A DNA stretch of 64,000 nucleotides from Bradyrhizobium niftali (GCF_004571025.1 NZ_SPQT01000018.1:62001-126000), one strand, 5' to 3'. Positions 1 through 8,663 are shown, counted from the stretch's first letter. Notes: generated from the letters alone by a model not told the origin. Made by a program: numbers and translations.

Positions 1-2
1 TC

Positions 3-980
3 GGGATCTGGCTCGGCTGGGGCGGCATGGGTCTGCTCGCGGCGTTCGGGCTGGGCTCGCTGACCGGCATCATCCTCAATCTCGTCGGCGACCGCACCAG
101 GATCGCAGGCTTCCAGCGTAGCCAGTTCATGCAGCTGGCGCGCTATGGCCTGCCGCTGACGCTGGCCGGTCTCTCGGTCGCGCTGTACTCGACCTGCGAC
201 CGTCTCATCGTCGCCTATCTCCTCGGCAGGGACGCCGCCGGCATCTTTGGCGTCGCCGCCGATCTGCCGCGCCAGTTCATGGTGATGATCGCCTCCAGCG
301 TCGCCGCGGCGACCGTGCCGCTCGTGTTCCGATCGCTGGCGGAGAAGAACAATGAGACCACGCGCGAGCGGCTCACCGAGAGTCTCGAGCTGCTGCTCGT
401 CGTCGTCGCGCCCGTCGCGATCTGGCTGGCGCTCGCGGCGGATCAGGTCGCAGGCACGCTGGTCGGCGTCGATTTCCGCGCCGGCGTGTCGGCGCTGCTG
501 CCGACCCTGGTGCTCGCCCGCTTCTTCGGCATCGCCAATCAGTTCTACGTCCAGATCAGTTTTCAGCTCTCCGAACGGCCCTTCATGCTCGCGGCGCAGT
601 CGTTCCTCACGCTGGTGGTGAGCGTCGCCTTGATGTTCGCGCTGGTCGCAGGTTACGGTCTCAACGGCGCAGCGCTGGCGACGCTTGCGACCGAAGCGAT
701 CGGCTTCGTCGTCGCCGTCGTGCTGATGCACCGCGCCCATCCCGTGCCGTTCGACGTCAACCGTCTCGCCGGCGTGGCCGCCTCCGCCGCCGCGATGGCG
801 GCTGCGATCCTGATCGCGCGATCGCAGGTCAACGGCACCGGCTTCGTCGCGCTGATCATCGTGAGCCTCGCCGGCGGGCTCGCTTACGCCGCCGCGGCGT
901 GGCTCCTCAATGTCGCAAATGTGCGAACGCTGTCGCTGCGCCTCCTGCGGACCTTCAACCGGAAGGCGCTGGGCGTCTAG
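3..980 (+). CDS. Polysaccharide flippase (Wzx/MATE-like), 5' truncated by window
   Basis: This is the C-terminal part of an oligosaccharide flippase of the MOP superfamily, which moves lipid-linked glycan units across the inner membrane. The frame stays open to the first base of the window, so the methionine at 27 is probably internal. Hydrophobic helices alternate with short basic loops through the whole 317 residues (for example near residues 45-65, 125-145, 185-210 and 250-290), and a CDR-LIVAYLLG segment near residue 60 is typical of Wzx/RfbX-type proteins. The protein ends with a basic tail. The upstream neighbours, probably glycosyltransferases, lie outside the window. Substrate cannot be read from this fragment. 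Confidence 0.75.
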   Translation, partial: GIWLGWGGMGLLAAFGLGSLTGIILNLVGDRTRIAGFQRSQFMQLARYGLPLTLAGLSVALYSTCDRLIVAYLLGRDAAGIFGVAADLPRQFMVMIASSVAAATVPLVFRSLAEKNNETTRERLTESLELLLVVVAPVAIWLALAADQVAGTLVGVDFRAGVSALLPTLVLARFFGIANQFYVQISFQLSERPFMLAAQSFLTLVVSVALMFALVAGYGLNGAALATLATEAIGFVVAVVLMHRAHPVPFDVNRLAGVAASAAAMAAAILIARSQVNGTGFVALIIVSLAGGLAYAAAAWLLNVANVRTLSLRLLRTFNRKALGV

Positions 981-1050
981 CCGGATCTGACGAGGCGCCC
1001 GGCGCAGGCCGGCAGTCGCGAACTGCCGTCCCGGACCGTTGGCCGGGAAT

Positions 1051-1278
1051 CTATTGCAGCGGCGACCGCGCCCCGGTCGCAGCATCGTAGACCAGGATTT
1101 GCAACATCGGGAACCTGCCGAGCAGCTCGGCGCCGGCCTCTCGGGCAGCCGTTTCGCTGTCGTAGCGGGTCTTGAAGTGGCCATCGACCACAAGCGTGAA
1201 GCCATCGGCCGGTGCGACGTCAGCCCTTTGAATGATTCTCGGCGCGATCTCGTCGACGTGCGCTGTCGGCTTTTTCAT
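1051..1278 (-). CDS. Small conserved hypothetical protein
   Basis: A 75-residue soluble protein with no signal peptide or membrane segment. The ATG at 1278 is preceded by GAAGG at a spacing of 8, which supports the start. The middle contains a likely beta strand (DGFTLVVDGHFKTRYDS) followed by an alanine-rich helix (ETAAREAGAELL), the look of small rhizobial proteins carrying one alpha/beta unit. I do not recognise a function. It lies just downstream of the Crp/Fnr regulator on the same strand with a 57-bp gap, so co-transcription is possible. Confidence 0.6.
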   Translation of the reverse strand: MKKPTAHVDEIAPRIIQRADVAPADGFTLVVDGHFKTRYDSETAAREAGAELLGRFPMLQILVYDAATGARSPLQ

Positions 1279-1335
1279 GGGGTACCTTCATATCGTTGCA
1301 GTAGACGGCTCGAGGCGTTCTTGCCCCCAACTGTC

Positions 1336-2013
1336 TCAGTCGTCCCTCACGATCTCAGGCTTGTCATACAAGACCGCGTTCAGGAGGGAACTGTGAACCT
1401 CGATCTTGCCGTTGTAGGTGATGAAACCGAGCTTGCGAAACTTGTTCATGAAGAAGCTGACGCGTGAGCGGGTTGTCCCGATCATCTCTGCGAGGGTCTC
1501 CTGACTGACCTGCGCCGAGATGGGCTGCGGGGCGCCATCCTTGCCAAAATTCGCCAGCAGCAGGAGAAGACGCGCAAGCCGCTTCTCGCTCGAATTGAAC
1601 AACTGGTCGATCAGGTCTTCTTCGATGCGGCTGTTTCGACTGAGCAGATACTCCATGAACAACTCGGAGAACTTTGGTTCACCCTTGAGTGCCGTAAGCA
1701 TCGCCGATTTCGCGATGGACGTGATCACGCACCGCTCCATCGCCATCGTCGTCGAGATCCGCAAGGGATGGCCGTTCAGGCAGCCTTCGCCGAAGAATTG
1801 TCCGGGCTCCATGATCCCGACCACGGCTTCCTTGCCCTGTTCGGAGACGACGAGAACCTTGATCCTCCCCTTCTGGATGTAGAAAACGGTATCCGCGGCG
1901 TCGCCTTGCGAGAACACGACCTGGTTCTTGTCGAAATTCAATATGGCCTTGCCGTCGCCGACCTTGGCGAGAAAGAGTTTTGGGTCGAACGCGCTTTTCG
2001 CCGCTCTTGGCAT
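1336..2013 (-). CDS. Crp/Fnr family transcriptional regulator
   Basis: A 225-residue regulator. Residues about 20-140 form a cyclic-nucleotide-binding beta barrel (VVFSQGDAADTVFYIQKGRIKV, then GQFFGEGCLNGHP). A long dimerisation helix follows and a C-terminal winged helix covers about 155-220. The recognition helix reads TTRSRVSFFMNKFRKLGFI: the arginine matching CRP Arg180 is kept but the position of Glu181 is serine, so DNA specificity should differ from TGTGA. No Fnr-type N-terminal cysteine cluster is present. It is a plausible reader of the TGAGC-N6-GCTCA palindromes found just upstream and again near 27-28 kb, but this is inference. A 16-bp tandem duplication (GTGGAAGGTCAGTTTA) lies in its upstream region at about 2033-2064. 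Confidence 0.85.
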   Translation of the reverse strand: MPRAAKSAFDPKLFLAKVGDGKAILNFDKNQVVFSQGDAADTVFYIQKGRIKVLVVSEQGKEAVVGIMEPGQFFGEGCLNGHPLRISTTMAMERCVITSIAKSAMLTALKGEPKFSELFMEYLLSRNSRIEEDLIDQLFNSSEKRLARLLLLLANFGKDGAPQPISAQVSQETLAEMIGTTRSRVSFFMNKFRKLGFITYNGKIEVHSSLLNAVLYDKPEIVRDD

Positions 2014-2032
2014 GACGTCGTCGAGAGCCTGG

Positions 2033-2064
2033 TGGAAGGTCAGTTTAGTGGAAGGTCAGTTTAG
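2033..2064. repeat. 16-bp tandem duplication upstream of the Crp/Fnr gene
   Basis: The unit GTGGAAGGTCAGTTTA occurs twice in direct succession, about 20-50 bp 5' of the ATG of the Crp/Fnr gene. It could alter promoter spacing or be a recent slippage duplication. Confidence 0.7.
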
Positions 2065-2182
2065 CAGGTCCGGTGCCGGGCGCGTTAGGCAAATCTTGCT
2101 TACACCCTCGGACCTGCCGATGATCCCGACCACACAATTGTGGCGGCGGCTTCGGCCGGCTCGCCATAAGCCTCGCCTGCGC

Positions 2183-2500
2183 TCAATGCCGTACGACCGT
2201 CTGATGCCGGTCCTTCATGAGTGCGGCATCCAGCTCTGTTTGGCTGATCGCGTAAGACTGGATCAGCAGTTGGGAGGCAGACCTCGCGGGCGTCTGAAAC
2301 AGCGTCGCCACGCGCCGATAGGCGACCCTCGACAACCCTTCGATCTGCTCGTCGTCAGTCAGGACGACATATTCACCGGCGGGCTGAGCGCCCTCGAGGC
2401 CCTGAAGGACGAAGGGATTGGCGAACGAAACGGTGGTCCGCGTTGTTCTGATGGTCAATATGAGATCTCCTGGACGAACCTGCAGAGGCATACCGGTCAC
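2183..2500 (-). CDS. Conserved hypothetical protein
   Basis: A 105-residue protein starting with GTG at 2500 or, nine bases later, ATG at 2491; neither has a strong ribosome site. The N-terminal half contains a beta-rich stretch (LQVRPGDLILTIRTTRTTVSFANPFVL) followed by AGEYVVLTDDEQIEGLSRVAYRRV and an amphipathic C-terminal helix. This layout resembles small hypothetical proteins common in Bradyrhizobium whose function is unknown. A TGAGC-N6-GCTCA-type palindrome lies 74-89 bp upstream of the start. No enzymatic motif is visible. Confidence 0.6.
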   Translation of the reverse strand: MTGMPLQVRPGDLILTIRTTRTTVSFANPFVLQGLEGAQPAGEYVVLTDDEQIEGLSRVAYRRVATLFQTPARSASQLLIQSYAISQTELDAALMKDRHQTVVRH

Positions 2501-2573
2501 TTGCCGACGCTGCTCGTCGTGCCGGGCGGGAGACGGCCGTTAGAGAACTCTATCGGTTGGCTCGCTCTGCCGC

Positions 2574-2589
2574 AGAGCAGAATTGCTCA
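2574..2589. promoter_or_regulatory. Candidate operator, TGAGC-N6-GCTCA family (site 1)
   Basis: AGAGC-AGAATT-GCTCA matches the palindromic family with one substitution in the left arm. It sits between the divergent genes starting at 2500 (minus) and 2735 (plus). Confidence 0.45.
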
Positions 2590-2734
2590 CCTTTGAAGGA
2601 ATGGTCCGCAATTGATCGTGAGCCGCGCGCCGATCACGCGATCGGCATCTGAGCACTTTTGCACATCATCCACCCCTGCTCAGGTCTAGGCTGACCGGCG
2701 ATGGAACACCGCTTGGTCGTCCGTTGGTGAGGAT

Positions 2735-3049
2735 GTGAAAATGAACATCTCTGGTGAAAGCCTTTTCGTCATATTGGCTGTGGGCATCGCGGCCGGTTGG
2801 CTTGCGGGCCAGATCGTCATGGGCACGGGCTTGGGTCTGGTCGGCGATCTCGTCGTGGGAATAGCGGGCGCCTTCATTGCGAGCTGGATATTCCCACAAC
2901 TGGGAATTCATCTCGGTTCGGGGATCGTCTCGCAGATCATCGACGCTGCGGTCGGCGCGGTCTTGCTGCTGATGATCATCGGGCTCGTCCGCGGACGAAG
3001 AGGGTGGGGTGGAAGCTGGGGCGGCGGCGTTTGGCGCAAACGCTGGTAG
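2735..3049 (+). CDS. GlsB/YeaQ/YmgE-type small membrane stress protein
   Basis: A 104-residue inner-membrane protein of the transglycosylase-associated (GlsB/YeaQ/YmgE) family. Three hydrophobic helices are visible at about residues 8-27, 33-54 and 68-86. They include the family-typical glycine-rich stretch AAGWLAGQIVMGTGLGLVGD and the IAGAFIASWIF segment. The C-terminus is longer than in the 80-85 residue enteric members and ends in a Gly/Trp/Arg-rich tail (RGWGGSWGGGVWRKRW). The family is linked to general stress but its molecular role is unclear. A GC hairpin at 3145-3178 downstream may terminate transcription. Confidence 0.8.
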   Translation: MKMNISGESLFVILAVGIAAGWLAGQIVMGTGLGLVGDLVVGIAGAFIASWIFPQLGIHLGSGIVSQIIDAAVGAVLLLMIIGLVRGRRGWGGSWGGGVWRKRW

Positions 3050-3144
3050 GCGCGCGTCGTGAGAGTCTGCCTGGAACGAACGTCACCGGGGTGACTTGGT
3101 GATGGCGACCGGATGTGATGCCCACTCATCATATCTGATGAATG

Positions 3145-3178
3145 GCGGCCCCGGTTCGCACCCCCGTGCTGGGGCCGC
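3145..3178 (+). terminator. Hairpin, possible terminator
   Basis: GCGGCCCC (3145-3152) pairs with GGGGCCGC (3171-3178) and is followed by TT only, so termination strength is uncertain. Confidence 0.4.
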
Positions 3179-3203
3179 TTCCTCGCGCGTTTCCCTTCAG
3201 CTG

Positions 3204-3401
3204 CTACCTGGCTGATCTCATCGGATCGTCCATGGATATTTTGCGGACGTTCCCGCACCTAGAGCATTCGAAGATTCGCAGATTGGGACCGTCGCAATTT
3301 GCCCCGACGTGGACCAGAATCATGCGGCTTTGGCAGGCCGGGCAGAGTGGCCGGGGTATCGGAATCAGCGTCGGTTCTGGACGAGCATAGACCTCGGACA
3401 T
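3204..3401 (-). CDS. Small zinc-ribbon hypothetical protein
   Basis: A 65-residue protein with two CxxC knuckles: CPAC at about residues 20-23 and CSRC at about 46-49, separated by a short beta segment (RMILVHVGANCDGPNLRIFE). This is the arrangement of a minimal zinc ribbon. The ATG is preceded by AGGAG at proper spacing. Proteins of this length with the opening PEPTLIPIPRPxCPxC are frequent in Bradyrhizobium and have no assigned role. A TGAGC-type half palindrome lies about 110 bp upstream. Confidence 0.7.
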   Translation of the reverse strand: MSEVYARPEPTLIPIPRPLCPACQSRMILVHVGANCDGPNLRIFECSRCGNVRKISMDDPMRSAR

Positions 3402-3511
3402 ATGAAGCTCCTGCCCATATGGCGGGGTACGCTGGACCCGAAGCCGCCGCCGATGACAGCCGAATCGACGGCTGCGTCGCGATGAGCATGCCGCGCTCGC
3501 GTGTCAGCCTC

Positions 3512-3527
3512 TGTTCAATATTGCTCA
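3512..3527. promoter_or_regulatory. Candidate operator, TGAGC-N6-GCTCA family (site 2, degenerate)
   Basis: TGTTC-AATATT-GCTCA: the right arm and AT-rich centre are intact but the left arm matches at only three of five bases. It is upstream of the zinc-ribbon gene on the minus strand. Confidence 0.35.
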
Positions 3528-3642
3528 CATTGCCGGAAAATCGCCGGCCGACCGGCGAATGCGTCCGACCTAACCCTTTCCATCTCAGTCGCGGTGTGTC
3601 ATGGGGGGCAGGCTAATTCGGCGACAACGCCGGCTCCCGGCG

Positions 3643-3658
3643 TGAGCAATATTGCTCA
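3643..3658. promoter_or_regulatory. Candidate operator, TGAGC-N6-GCTCA family (site 3, perfect)
   Basis: TGAGC-AATATT-GCTCA is a perfect 16-bp palindrome whose centre is about 80 bp upstream of the desaturase start codon. The 5-N6-5 layout is that of Crp-family sites, but the half-site differs from both TGTGA and TTGAT. Confidence 0.55.
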
Positions 3659-3730
3659 GCAGGACATCCTGGTACGGATCAATATGAGCGCGTGCGGGGC
3701 ACGACCTCATAACTGCTGCCGGAGGCGTCC

Positions 3731-4825
3731 GTGGGCGATAACAGTACTTCTTCGGTGGACATCGGGAGCAGACCAGAAATGACTCAAGGAACGCCGGAGA
3801 TCCGCGCGTCGGCGCAGTTGCTCGCCCGCTATCGCGAGGCCGACAGTGCGCGCGGTGTTCTCGAACTGGTGATCACGGCGGTGCCGCTCTGCGTCATCTG
3901 GGCTCTGATCTGGGCTGCTCTTGACCACGGCTATTGGTTTGCTCTGCTGCTCGAGGTGCCTGCGGCGGGTTTGCTGGTCCGTCTGTTCATGATCCAGCAT
4001 GATTGCGGACATGGCTCGTTCTTCCGCGGCCGCGTTGCGAACGACTGGGTCGGCCGAGCCATCGGCGTGATGACACTGACACCGTACGATTACTGGCGGC
4101 AAAACCATGCCCGCCATCATGCGAACTCCGGCAATCTCGATCACAGGGGCTCGGGGGACATCGATACGTTGACCGTGCGCGAGTTTCGCGACCAATCGCG
4201 ATGGCGCCGGATGCTGTATCGTTTGTATCGGCATCCCATCGTGATGTTTGGCGTCGGTCCCACATATTTGTTCATCTTGAAGCATCGGTTGCCGGTCGGG
4301 CTGATGCGCGGCGGCTGGAAGCCCTGGCTGAGTACGATGGGCACGAACGTCGCGATCGCGATTCTCGTCGCTGTGATGATCCGGCTGGTCGGCTATGGGC
4401 CACTCCTGCTGGTCCACCTGCCGATCGTCGTTCTGGCGGCGTCGATCGGTGTCTGGCTGTTCTACGTCCAGCACCAGTTCGAGCACACCTACTGGTCCCA
4501 TGACGAGACCTGGAATTTTCACGACGCTGCGCTGCACGGCAGCTCGCACTACCAATTGCCGGCTGTCTTGCGATGGTTCACGGCAAATATCGGCGTCCAC
4601 CACATCCATCATTTGAGCAGCCGAATTCCCTGCTATCGCCTGCCGGACGTGTTGCGGGACCATCCGCAGCTCGCCGGCGTCGGACGGATCACGCTGCTGC
4701 AGAGCCTGCGGACCGTGCGGCTGACCTTGTGGGATGAGGAGCGGCTGCAACTCGTTTCCTTTGGAGAGGCTGCCTTGACCTCAACCGCCTCGCCGACGGC
4801 GGTCGCCTCGCGGCGGGGTCGCTGA
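3731..4825 (+). CDS. Membrane fatty acid desaturase
   Basis: A 364-residue integral-membrane di-iron desaturase that introduces a double bond into acyl chains of membrane lipids. All histidine boxes are present: HDCGH near residue 91, HARHH near 126, HQFEH near 248 and HHIHH near 295. Hydrophobic segments lie at about 47-80 and 190-240. The order and spacing fit acyl-lipid (omega-6/delta-12 type) desaturases. The GTG at 3731 has GGAGG five bases upstream; an ATG at 3779 is an alternative. A perfect TGAGC-AATATT-GCTCA palindrome lies in its promoter, suggesting regulation by a Crp-type factor. Regiospecificity cannot be read from sequence. Confidence 0.88.
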   Translation: MGDNSTSSVDIGSRPEMTQGTPEIRASAQLLARYREADSARGVLELVITAVPLCVIWALIWAALDHGYWFALLLEVPAAGLLVRLFMIQHDCGHGSFFRGRVANDWVGRAIGVMTLTPYDYWRQNHARHHANSGNLDHRGSGDIDTLTVREFRDQSRWRRMLYRLYRHPIVMFGVGPTYLFILKHRLPVGLMRGGWKPWLSTMGTNVAIAILVAVMIRLVGYGPLLLVHLPIVVLAASIGVWLFYVQHQFEHTYWSHDETWNFHDAALHGSSHYQLPAVLRWFTANIGVHHIHHLSSRIPCYRLPDVLRDHPQLAGVGRITLLQSLRTVRLTLWDEERLQLVSFGEAALTSTASPTAVASRRGR

Positions 4826-5254
4826 AGGTCGTGAATGCACGCGCCCCCAGCTGCGTTTGCGGCTGAGGTTCGGCCGGACGGTGCTGGGCGTTTAGCCACC
4901 TTTCTCGACCAAAGCCTGTCGGTCCAAAGAATATAGGCCGGTTTCCGGCCGCATCGCGTGACCCGGATTGTGATCGCCGGGAGCTCCATTTCCGCAATGG
5001 GGACAAAAGCCGGCGGATCCGCCCCCTCCAAGGCGGACATTCTGCCGCAGCGATCGCCGCCAGCCTCAGGCCAGCCCCGGCCGCGAGCCACTCTTCCGCC
5101 TGCGCAAGCCGTCGTATATGAGAGATTTGTCGCCGGAACGTGCCGAATATCGCCACAGACGGAACGTATGGCGGCTGCGATTTCTTAATCCAAAGATCGC
5201 AATCTGAGACGTGATCGACATGAGCGCGGACTGGCATTTCGACCGGGGCATGGC
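4826..5254. other. Intergenic, no supported gene
   Basis: This 429-bp gap shows no ORF with a credible start. On the minus strand one frame encodes a short CPHCGNG-type zinc-ribbon-like stretch (about 4905-5010), but no start codon precedes it, so it is at best a remnant. Confidence 0.4.
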
Positions 5255-6811
5255 ATGAAAAACCGACTGACGACGGCGCAATCCACCCTGGCGATGCGGC
5301 GTTGGGCCCCTCCCTGCACGATCGCGCTTGCGGCGCTGGCCGTGCTTGCCGTGGCGAATCCGGCGACCGCGGCCAAGCAGGCGCGCCAGCCGGCCGAGGC
5401 GGTGGCGCCGCGGGAGGCCGGCGAGCCGATCATGGCGATCGTGTCGATCAAGAGCCAGCAGGTCACCTTCTACGACGCCGACGGCTGGATCCTGCGCGCG
5501 CCGGTCTCGACCGGCACCACCGGGCGCGAGACGCCGGCCGGCGTTTTCGCCGTCGTCGAGAAGGACAAGGACCACCACTCGACCATGTATGACGATGCCT
5601 GGATGCCGAACATGCAGCGCATCACCTGGAACGGCATCGCGCTGCATGGCGGGCCGCTGCCGGGCTATGCCGCCTCGCACGGCTGCGTGCGGATGCCCTT
5701 CGGCTTTGCGGAGGGGCTGTTCGACAAGACCAACATCGGCATGCGCGTGATCATCTCGCCGAACGACGCGGCCCCGATCGATTTCACCCATCCCTCGCTG
5801 TTCGTGCCGAAGCGCGAAGCCATTGCGGCGGTGCCGAGCCGGGCCGACAAGCTCTCCGCCGAGGCCGAGGAGGCGACCCGGGCCGCCGACGAGGCCAAGA
5901 AGGCCGCGGCAATGGCCGCGAAGGAGGCTGCATCGCTTCCCGCCTCGCTGCGCAAGCTGGAACAGCAGAAGGCCCGCGCCGATGCCGAGCTCGCCTTCGC
6001 CGACAAGACGCTGGCGGCCGCAAAGACCGATCAGGCCCGCGCCAAGGCCGAGGAGCTGAAGCAGAAGGCCGCCACCAGGGCTGCCGATGCGGCAACGCAG
6101 CTCGACACCGCCAAGGCCGCTGCGCAGCCGAAGCGCGACGCGGTCGCTGCCACGAAGGAGGCCGCGAAGGCGACTGCGACCAAAAAGGCCGATGCGGTCA
6201 AGGCGGCGACCGACGCCAAACTCGCGCTCGAGCCGGTATCGGTCTACATCAGCCGCGCGACGCAGAGGCTCTATGTGCGGCGGAACACGCACAAGCCGGC
6301 GCCGGATGGCGGCGGCGAGGTGTTCGACACCAGCATCGAGGTCCCGGTCACGATCCGTAATCCCGACCGGCCGCTCGGCACGCATATCTTCACCGCGATG
6401 GCGAAGAACGATACCGGCCTGCGCTGGAGCGTCGTGACGATCGAAAACGGCGACGACGCCAAGGACGCGCTCGACCGTATCACCATTCCGCAGGACGTGT
6501 GGGATCGCATCGCGCCGACCGCGTTGCCGCGCTCGTCGATCATCATCTCGGACGAGCCGCTGAGCAGCGAGACCAATTACCGCACCGAATTCGTCGCGGT
6601 GCTGAGCAACCAGCCCCAGGGCGGGTTCATCACGCGCAAGCCGACCGCGCCGATGGACATTGCGAGCGACGACAGCTGGGACAATGGCGGCAACGGCTTC
6701 GGCTTCTTCTTCCAGCGCGATCCGAACCCGCAACCCGTCAACCCGCGCCGCCAGCGCGGCGGCTACCCGTATTATCAGCCGGCGCAGCCGATGCCGCGGA
6801 GCTTCTGGTAG
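5255..6811 (+). CDS. L,D-transpeptidase with coiled-coil linker and second C-terminal domain
   Basis: A 518-residue periplasmic protein that should cross-link or anchor peptidoglycan by the YkuD (L,D-transpeptidase) reaction. A signal peptide occupies about residues 1-40. The YkuD domain covers about 58-175 and keeps the catalytic signature HGGPLPGYAASHGCVRM. Residues about 190-325 are a long Ala/Lys/Glu-rich coiled coil. A C-terminal domain (about 325-450, VSVYISRATQRLYVRR to RPLGTHIFTAM and onward) resembles a degenerate YkuD fold without His/Cys, and recurs in the protein at 30286-31521. The tail is rich in Pro, Gln and Arg. An inverted repeat at 6815-6840 separates it from the convergent methyltransferase. 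Confidence 0.85.
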   Translation: MKNRLTTAQSTLAMRRWAPPCTIALAALAVLAVANPATAAKQARQPAEAVAPREAGEPIMAIVSIKSQQVTFYDADGWILRAPVSTGTTGRETPAGVFAVVEKDKDHHSTMYDDAWMPNMQRITWNGIALHGGPLPGYAASHGCVRMPFGFAEGLFDKTNIGMRVIISPNDAAPIDFTHPSLFVPKREAIAAVPSRADKLSAEAEEATRAADEAKKAAAMAAKEAASLPASLRKLEQQKARADAELAFADKTLAAAKTDQARAKAEELKQKAATRAADAATQLDTAKAAAQPKRDAVAATKEAAKATATKKADAVKAATDAKLALEPVSVYISRATQRLYVRRNTHKPAPDGGGEVFDTSIEVPVTIRNPDRPLGTHIFTAMAKNDTGLRWSVVTIENGDDAKDALDRITIPQDVWDRIAPTALPRSSIIISDEPLSSETNYRTEFVAVLSNQPQGGFITRKPTAPMDIASDDSWDNGGNGFGFFFQRDPNPQPVNPRRQRGGYPYYQPAQPMPRSFW

Positions 6812-6814
6812 GAC

Positions 6815-6840
6815 GCGGGACGCAAGCTGAAGCGTCCCGC
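6815..6840. terminator. Bidirectional hairpin terminator
   Basis: GCGGGACGC (6815-6823) pairs with GCGTCCCGC (6832-6840) between the convergent transpeptidase and methyltransferase genes. No clear T tract is present. Confidence 0.5.
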
Positions 6841-6842
6841 AA

Positions 6843-7655
6843 CTACGGTTGCGCCGTGATCACCAGCGCCTGGATCTTGCCCTCGACCGGTCCGGCTCCA
6901 TGGCGCGTTCGGATCGCCTCGGCAACGGCGTCCGTCGCAGCCTGAAGCTTGCTCGCATCCCTTGCCTCGATCTCGTTTCGCAGCGGCGTTCCCTGGCAGT
7001 ATGCGAACGCCACATATTCGGGCGTCGGCGCGCGGCTCACCGCGGGAAGCGTTTCAATCGAGATGTGACGAAAGCCCGCCCGCTCCAGATCGGCGTTGAT
7101 GACGGCCTTGTCGTGATAGCCGTGCGGCGTCCGCGCCATGAAGCGCGGCGGATCGTCGGGAAAGATCTTTCCGAGCACGGCCGTCGCCTCGTCGGCGAAC
7201 ATGTTCTCCTCGATGCGGTCCCACACGTTGAACACGAACGTGCCCTCCGGCCGCAAGACCCGCTTCGCCTCGGCGTAACCCATGATGCGATCCGGAAAGA
7301 ACATGGCACCGAACTGGCAGCAGACCACGTCGAACGTGGCATCGTCGAACGGCAGCGCGGTGGCATCCGCCTGGCGCCAGGACATGCGCTCGTCTTCGCT
7401 TTGGTGCTGCGCCGCGACCGCGAGCATCGGCTCGTTGAGGTCGGTTGCGACGTAACGGATGCCGGCAGGCAGCGCCGCCGCCACGGCGCGCGTGACAGCG
7501 CCAGTGCCTGCGGCGGTTTCCAGCAGCGTAGACGGGGAGAGCGCGGCGACACGCCTGGCGATGTCGGCGGCGTAGTGGGAAAAGATCAGCGGGACGAGAT
7601 ACTCGTCGTAGATTTTCGGGATCGAGCCGGCGAAGACCTTGTCGGTGGAGGACAT
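6843..7655 (-). CDS. Class I SAM-dependent methyltransferase
   Basis: A 270-residue methyltransferase of the Methyltransf_11/25 type. Motif I is LLETAAGTGAVTRAVA (about residues 44-59), the acidic end of the second strand is ATDLNEPML, and motif IV-like ATFDVVCCQFGAMFFPD is followed by RVLRPEGTFVFNVWD. The N-terminus (KVFAGSIPKIYDEYLVPLIF) is the usual cap helix of small-molecule methyltransferases of this group. Substrate is unknown. It stands alone, convergent with the transpeptidase gene. Confidence 0.82.
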   Translation of the reverse strand: MSSTDKVFAGSIPKIYDEYLVPLIFSHYAADIARRVAALSPSTLLETAAGTGAVTRAVAAALPAGIRYVATDLNEPMLAVAAQHQSEDERMSWRQADATALPFDDATFDVVCCQFGAMFFPDRIMGYAEAKRVLRPEGTFVFNVWDRIEENMFADEATAVLGKIFPDDPPRFMARTPHGYHDKAVINADLERAGFRHISIETLPAVSRAPTPEYVAFAYCQGTPLRNEIEARDASKLQAATDAVAEAIRTRHGAGPVEGKIQALVITAQP

Positions 7656-7789
7656 GTTTGCCTCGCTGAAGGTTCGGACACGGGATCAAGCTAACATGGA
7701 ACGCCATCTACCGCGCGAGCAGCGACGTGAACCCCGCCGGTTCCTGCATCCGGGCATCCACCTTCTCCTTCCGCTTGGCTGGCACGTGG

Positions 7790-7812
7790 ATGGCCGGGAC
7801 AAGCCCGGCCAT
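7790..7812. repeat. Palindromic intergenic element
   Basis: ATGGCCGGG-ACAAG-CCCGGCCAT forms a perfect nine-base-pair stem. Elements with this core are frequent between genes in Bradyrhizobium-type genomes (recognised from experience, not searched). No T tract follows. Confidence 0.5.
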
Positions 7813-7881
7813 GACGCTGCGGAAGCTTCAGTGCACGGGAACGCCCACCTCATATGCGGACGCGGCGGCCAGTGACCGGTC

Positions 7882-8418
7882 CTACGATTTCGCGACAACC
7901 TCCCGGATCGGCCGTGATCCATCCCAGTTCATCGCCGCTTGCCGGACCTTCTCGAAGAACGGCCCCTTGGTGCCGCTGATGTCGGAGATCTCGATCACGG
8001 TTCCCGGATGCGCCTGGGTGTCGAAATAGGCAAAGCGTCCCTTGTCGCCGCCGATCTGGCCCTCGTGGCCCACTTTGTAACCAAGTCCGAGCACCTTGTC
8101 GTAGAGCGTCTGGTAGTCGTGGCTCCAGTACGACATGTGCTGGAGTCCTTCGTGGCCGGCGTCGAGGCATTCCTTGTACATCGAAGGCGCATCGTTGCGC
8201 TGCTGGATCAGCTCGATCTGGAGGTCTCCGGAATTGGCCAGCGCAATGCTCATCTCGACGGCAGAGTCCTGGCCGCGATGACGGAACCAGTCGATCCGGA
8301 CGCGGTCCATGTAGTACCAGGGGCCGACGCCCATCACCTCGATCCAGTGCTTCATCGCGGCGTGGATGTCCCGCACCACATATCCGTTCTGGCGCACCGC
8401 GCCGAAGATGCGGCTCAT
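7882..8418 (-). CDS. VOC (glyoxalase/bleomycin-resistance fold) protein
   Basis: A 178-residue vicinal-oxygen-chelate protein. The first beta-alpha-beta-beta-beta module opens with QNGYVVRDIHAAMKHWIEVMGVGPW and contains QIELIQQ. The second contains HEGLQHMSYW and ends at PGTVIEISDISG, with the glutamate expected to be a metal ligand. The length is that of a two-module single-chain VOC enzyme. It lies upstream of, and on the same strand as, the Bug binding-protein gene's 3' flank, suggesting a catabolic role, but the substrate is not determined. Confidence 0.8.
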   Translation of the reverse strand: MSRIFGAVRQNGYVVRDIHAAMKHWIEVMGVGPWYYMDRVRIDWFRHRGQDSAVEMSIALANSGDLQIELIQQRNDAPSMYKECLDAGHEGLQHMSYWSHDYQTLYDKVLGLGYKVGHEGQIGGDKGRFAYFDTQAHPGTVIEISDISGTKGPFFEKVRQAAMNWDGSRPIREVVAKS

Positions 8419-8503
8419 GCCCGCGCTCCTCTTCTTGGCCTATTCACCTCGGGGCTATCGCATATGGCAGCGGGAGGCTGCTGGACGAGCTCGGCCTGCA
8501 TGG

Positions 8504-8605
8504 TTCGAGACGCCCGCTTTGGCGGGCTCCTCACCATGAGGGTCTGAAATCTTGCCGCAATACGCGACCTCATCCTGAGGGCCCGCCGTAGGCGGGCGTC
8601 TCGAA
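8504..8605. repeat. Long inverted intergenic repeat
   Basis: TTCGAGACGCCCGC (8504-8517) and GCGGGCGTCTCGAA (8592-8605) are perfect inverted arms enclosing a second, shorter inverted pair (CTCACCATGAGGG region against CTCATCCTGAGGG). This is a dispersed palindromic element type common in Bradyrhizobium and relatives, inferred from familiarity. Confidence 0.65.
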
Positions 8606-8663
8606 GGATGGGCCGCACGCAAGCTTCTCGCCATGTTCTCTTCATATGCGATAGCCTTGCTAT

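Noticed and set aside
4958..5188. Plus-strand 76-residue ORF after the desaturase
   Set aside because: Composition and lack of start signals suggest noncoding DNA.
5066..6733. Long antisense open frame (555 residues) opposite the L,D-transpeptidase
   Set aside because: It is a low-complexity Arg/Gly/Leu-rich translation of the opposite strand of a GC-rich gene with clear YkuD motifs; no ribosome site or domain.
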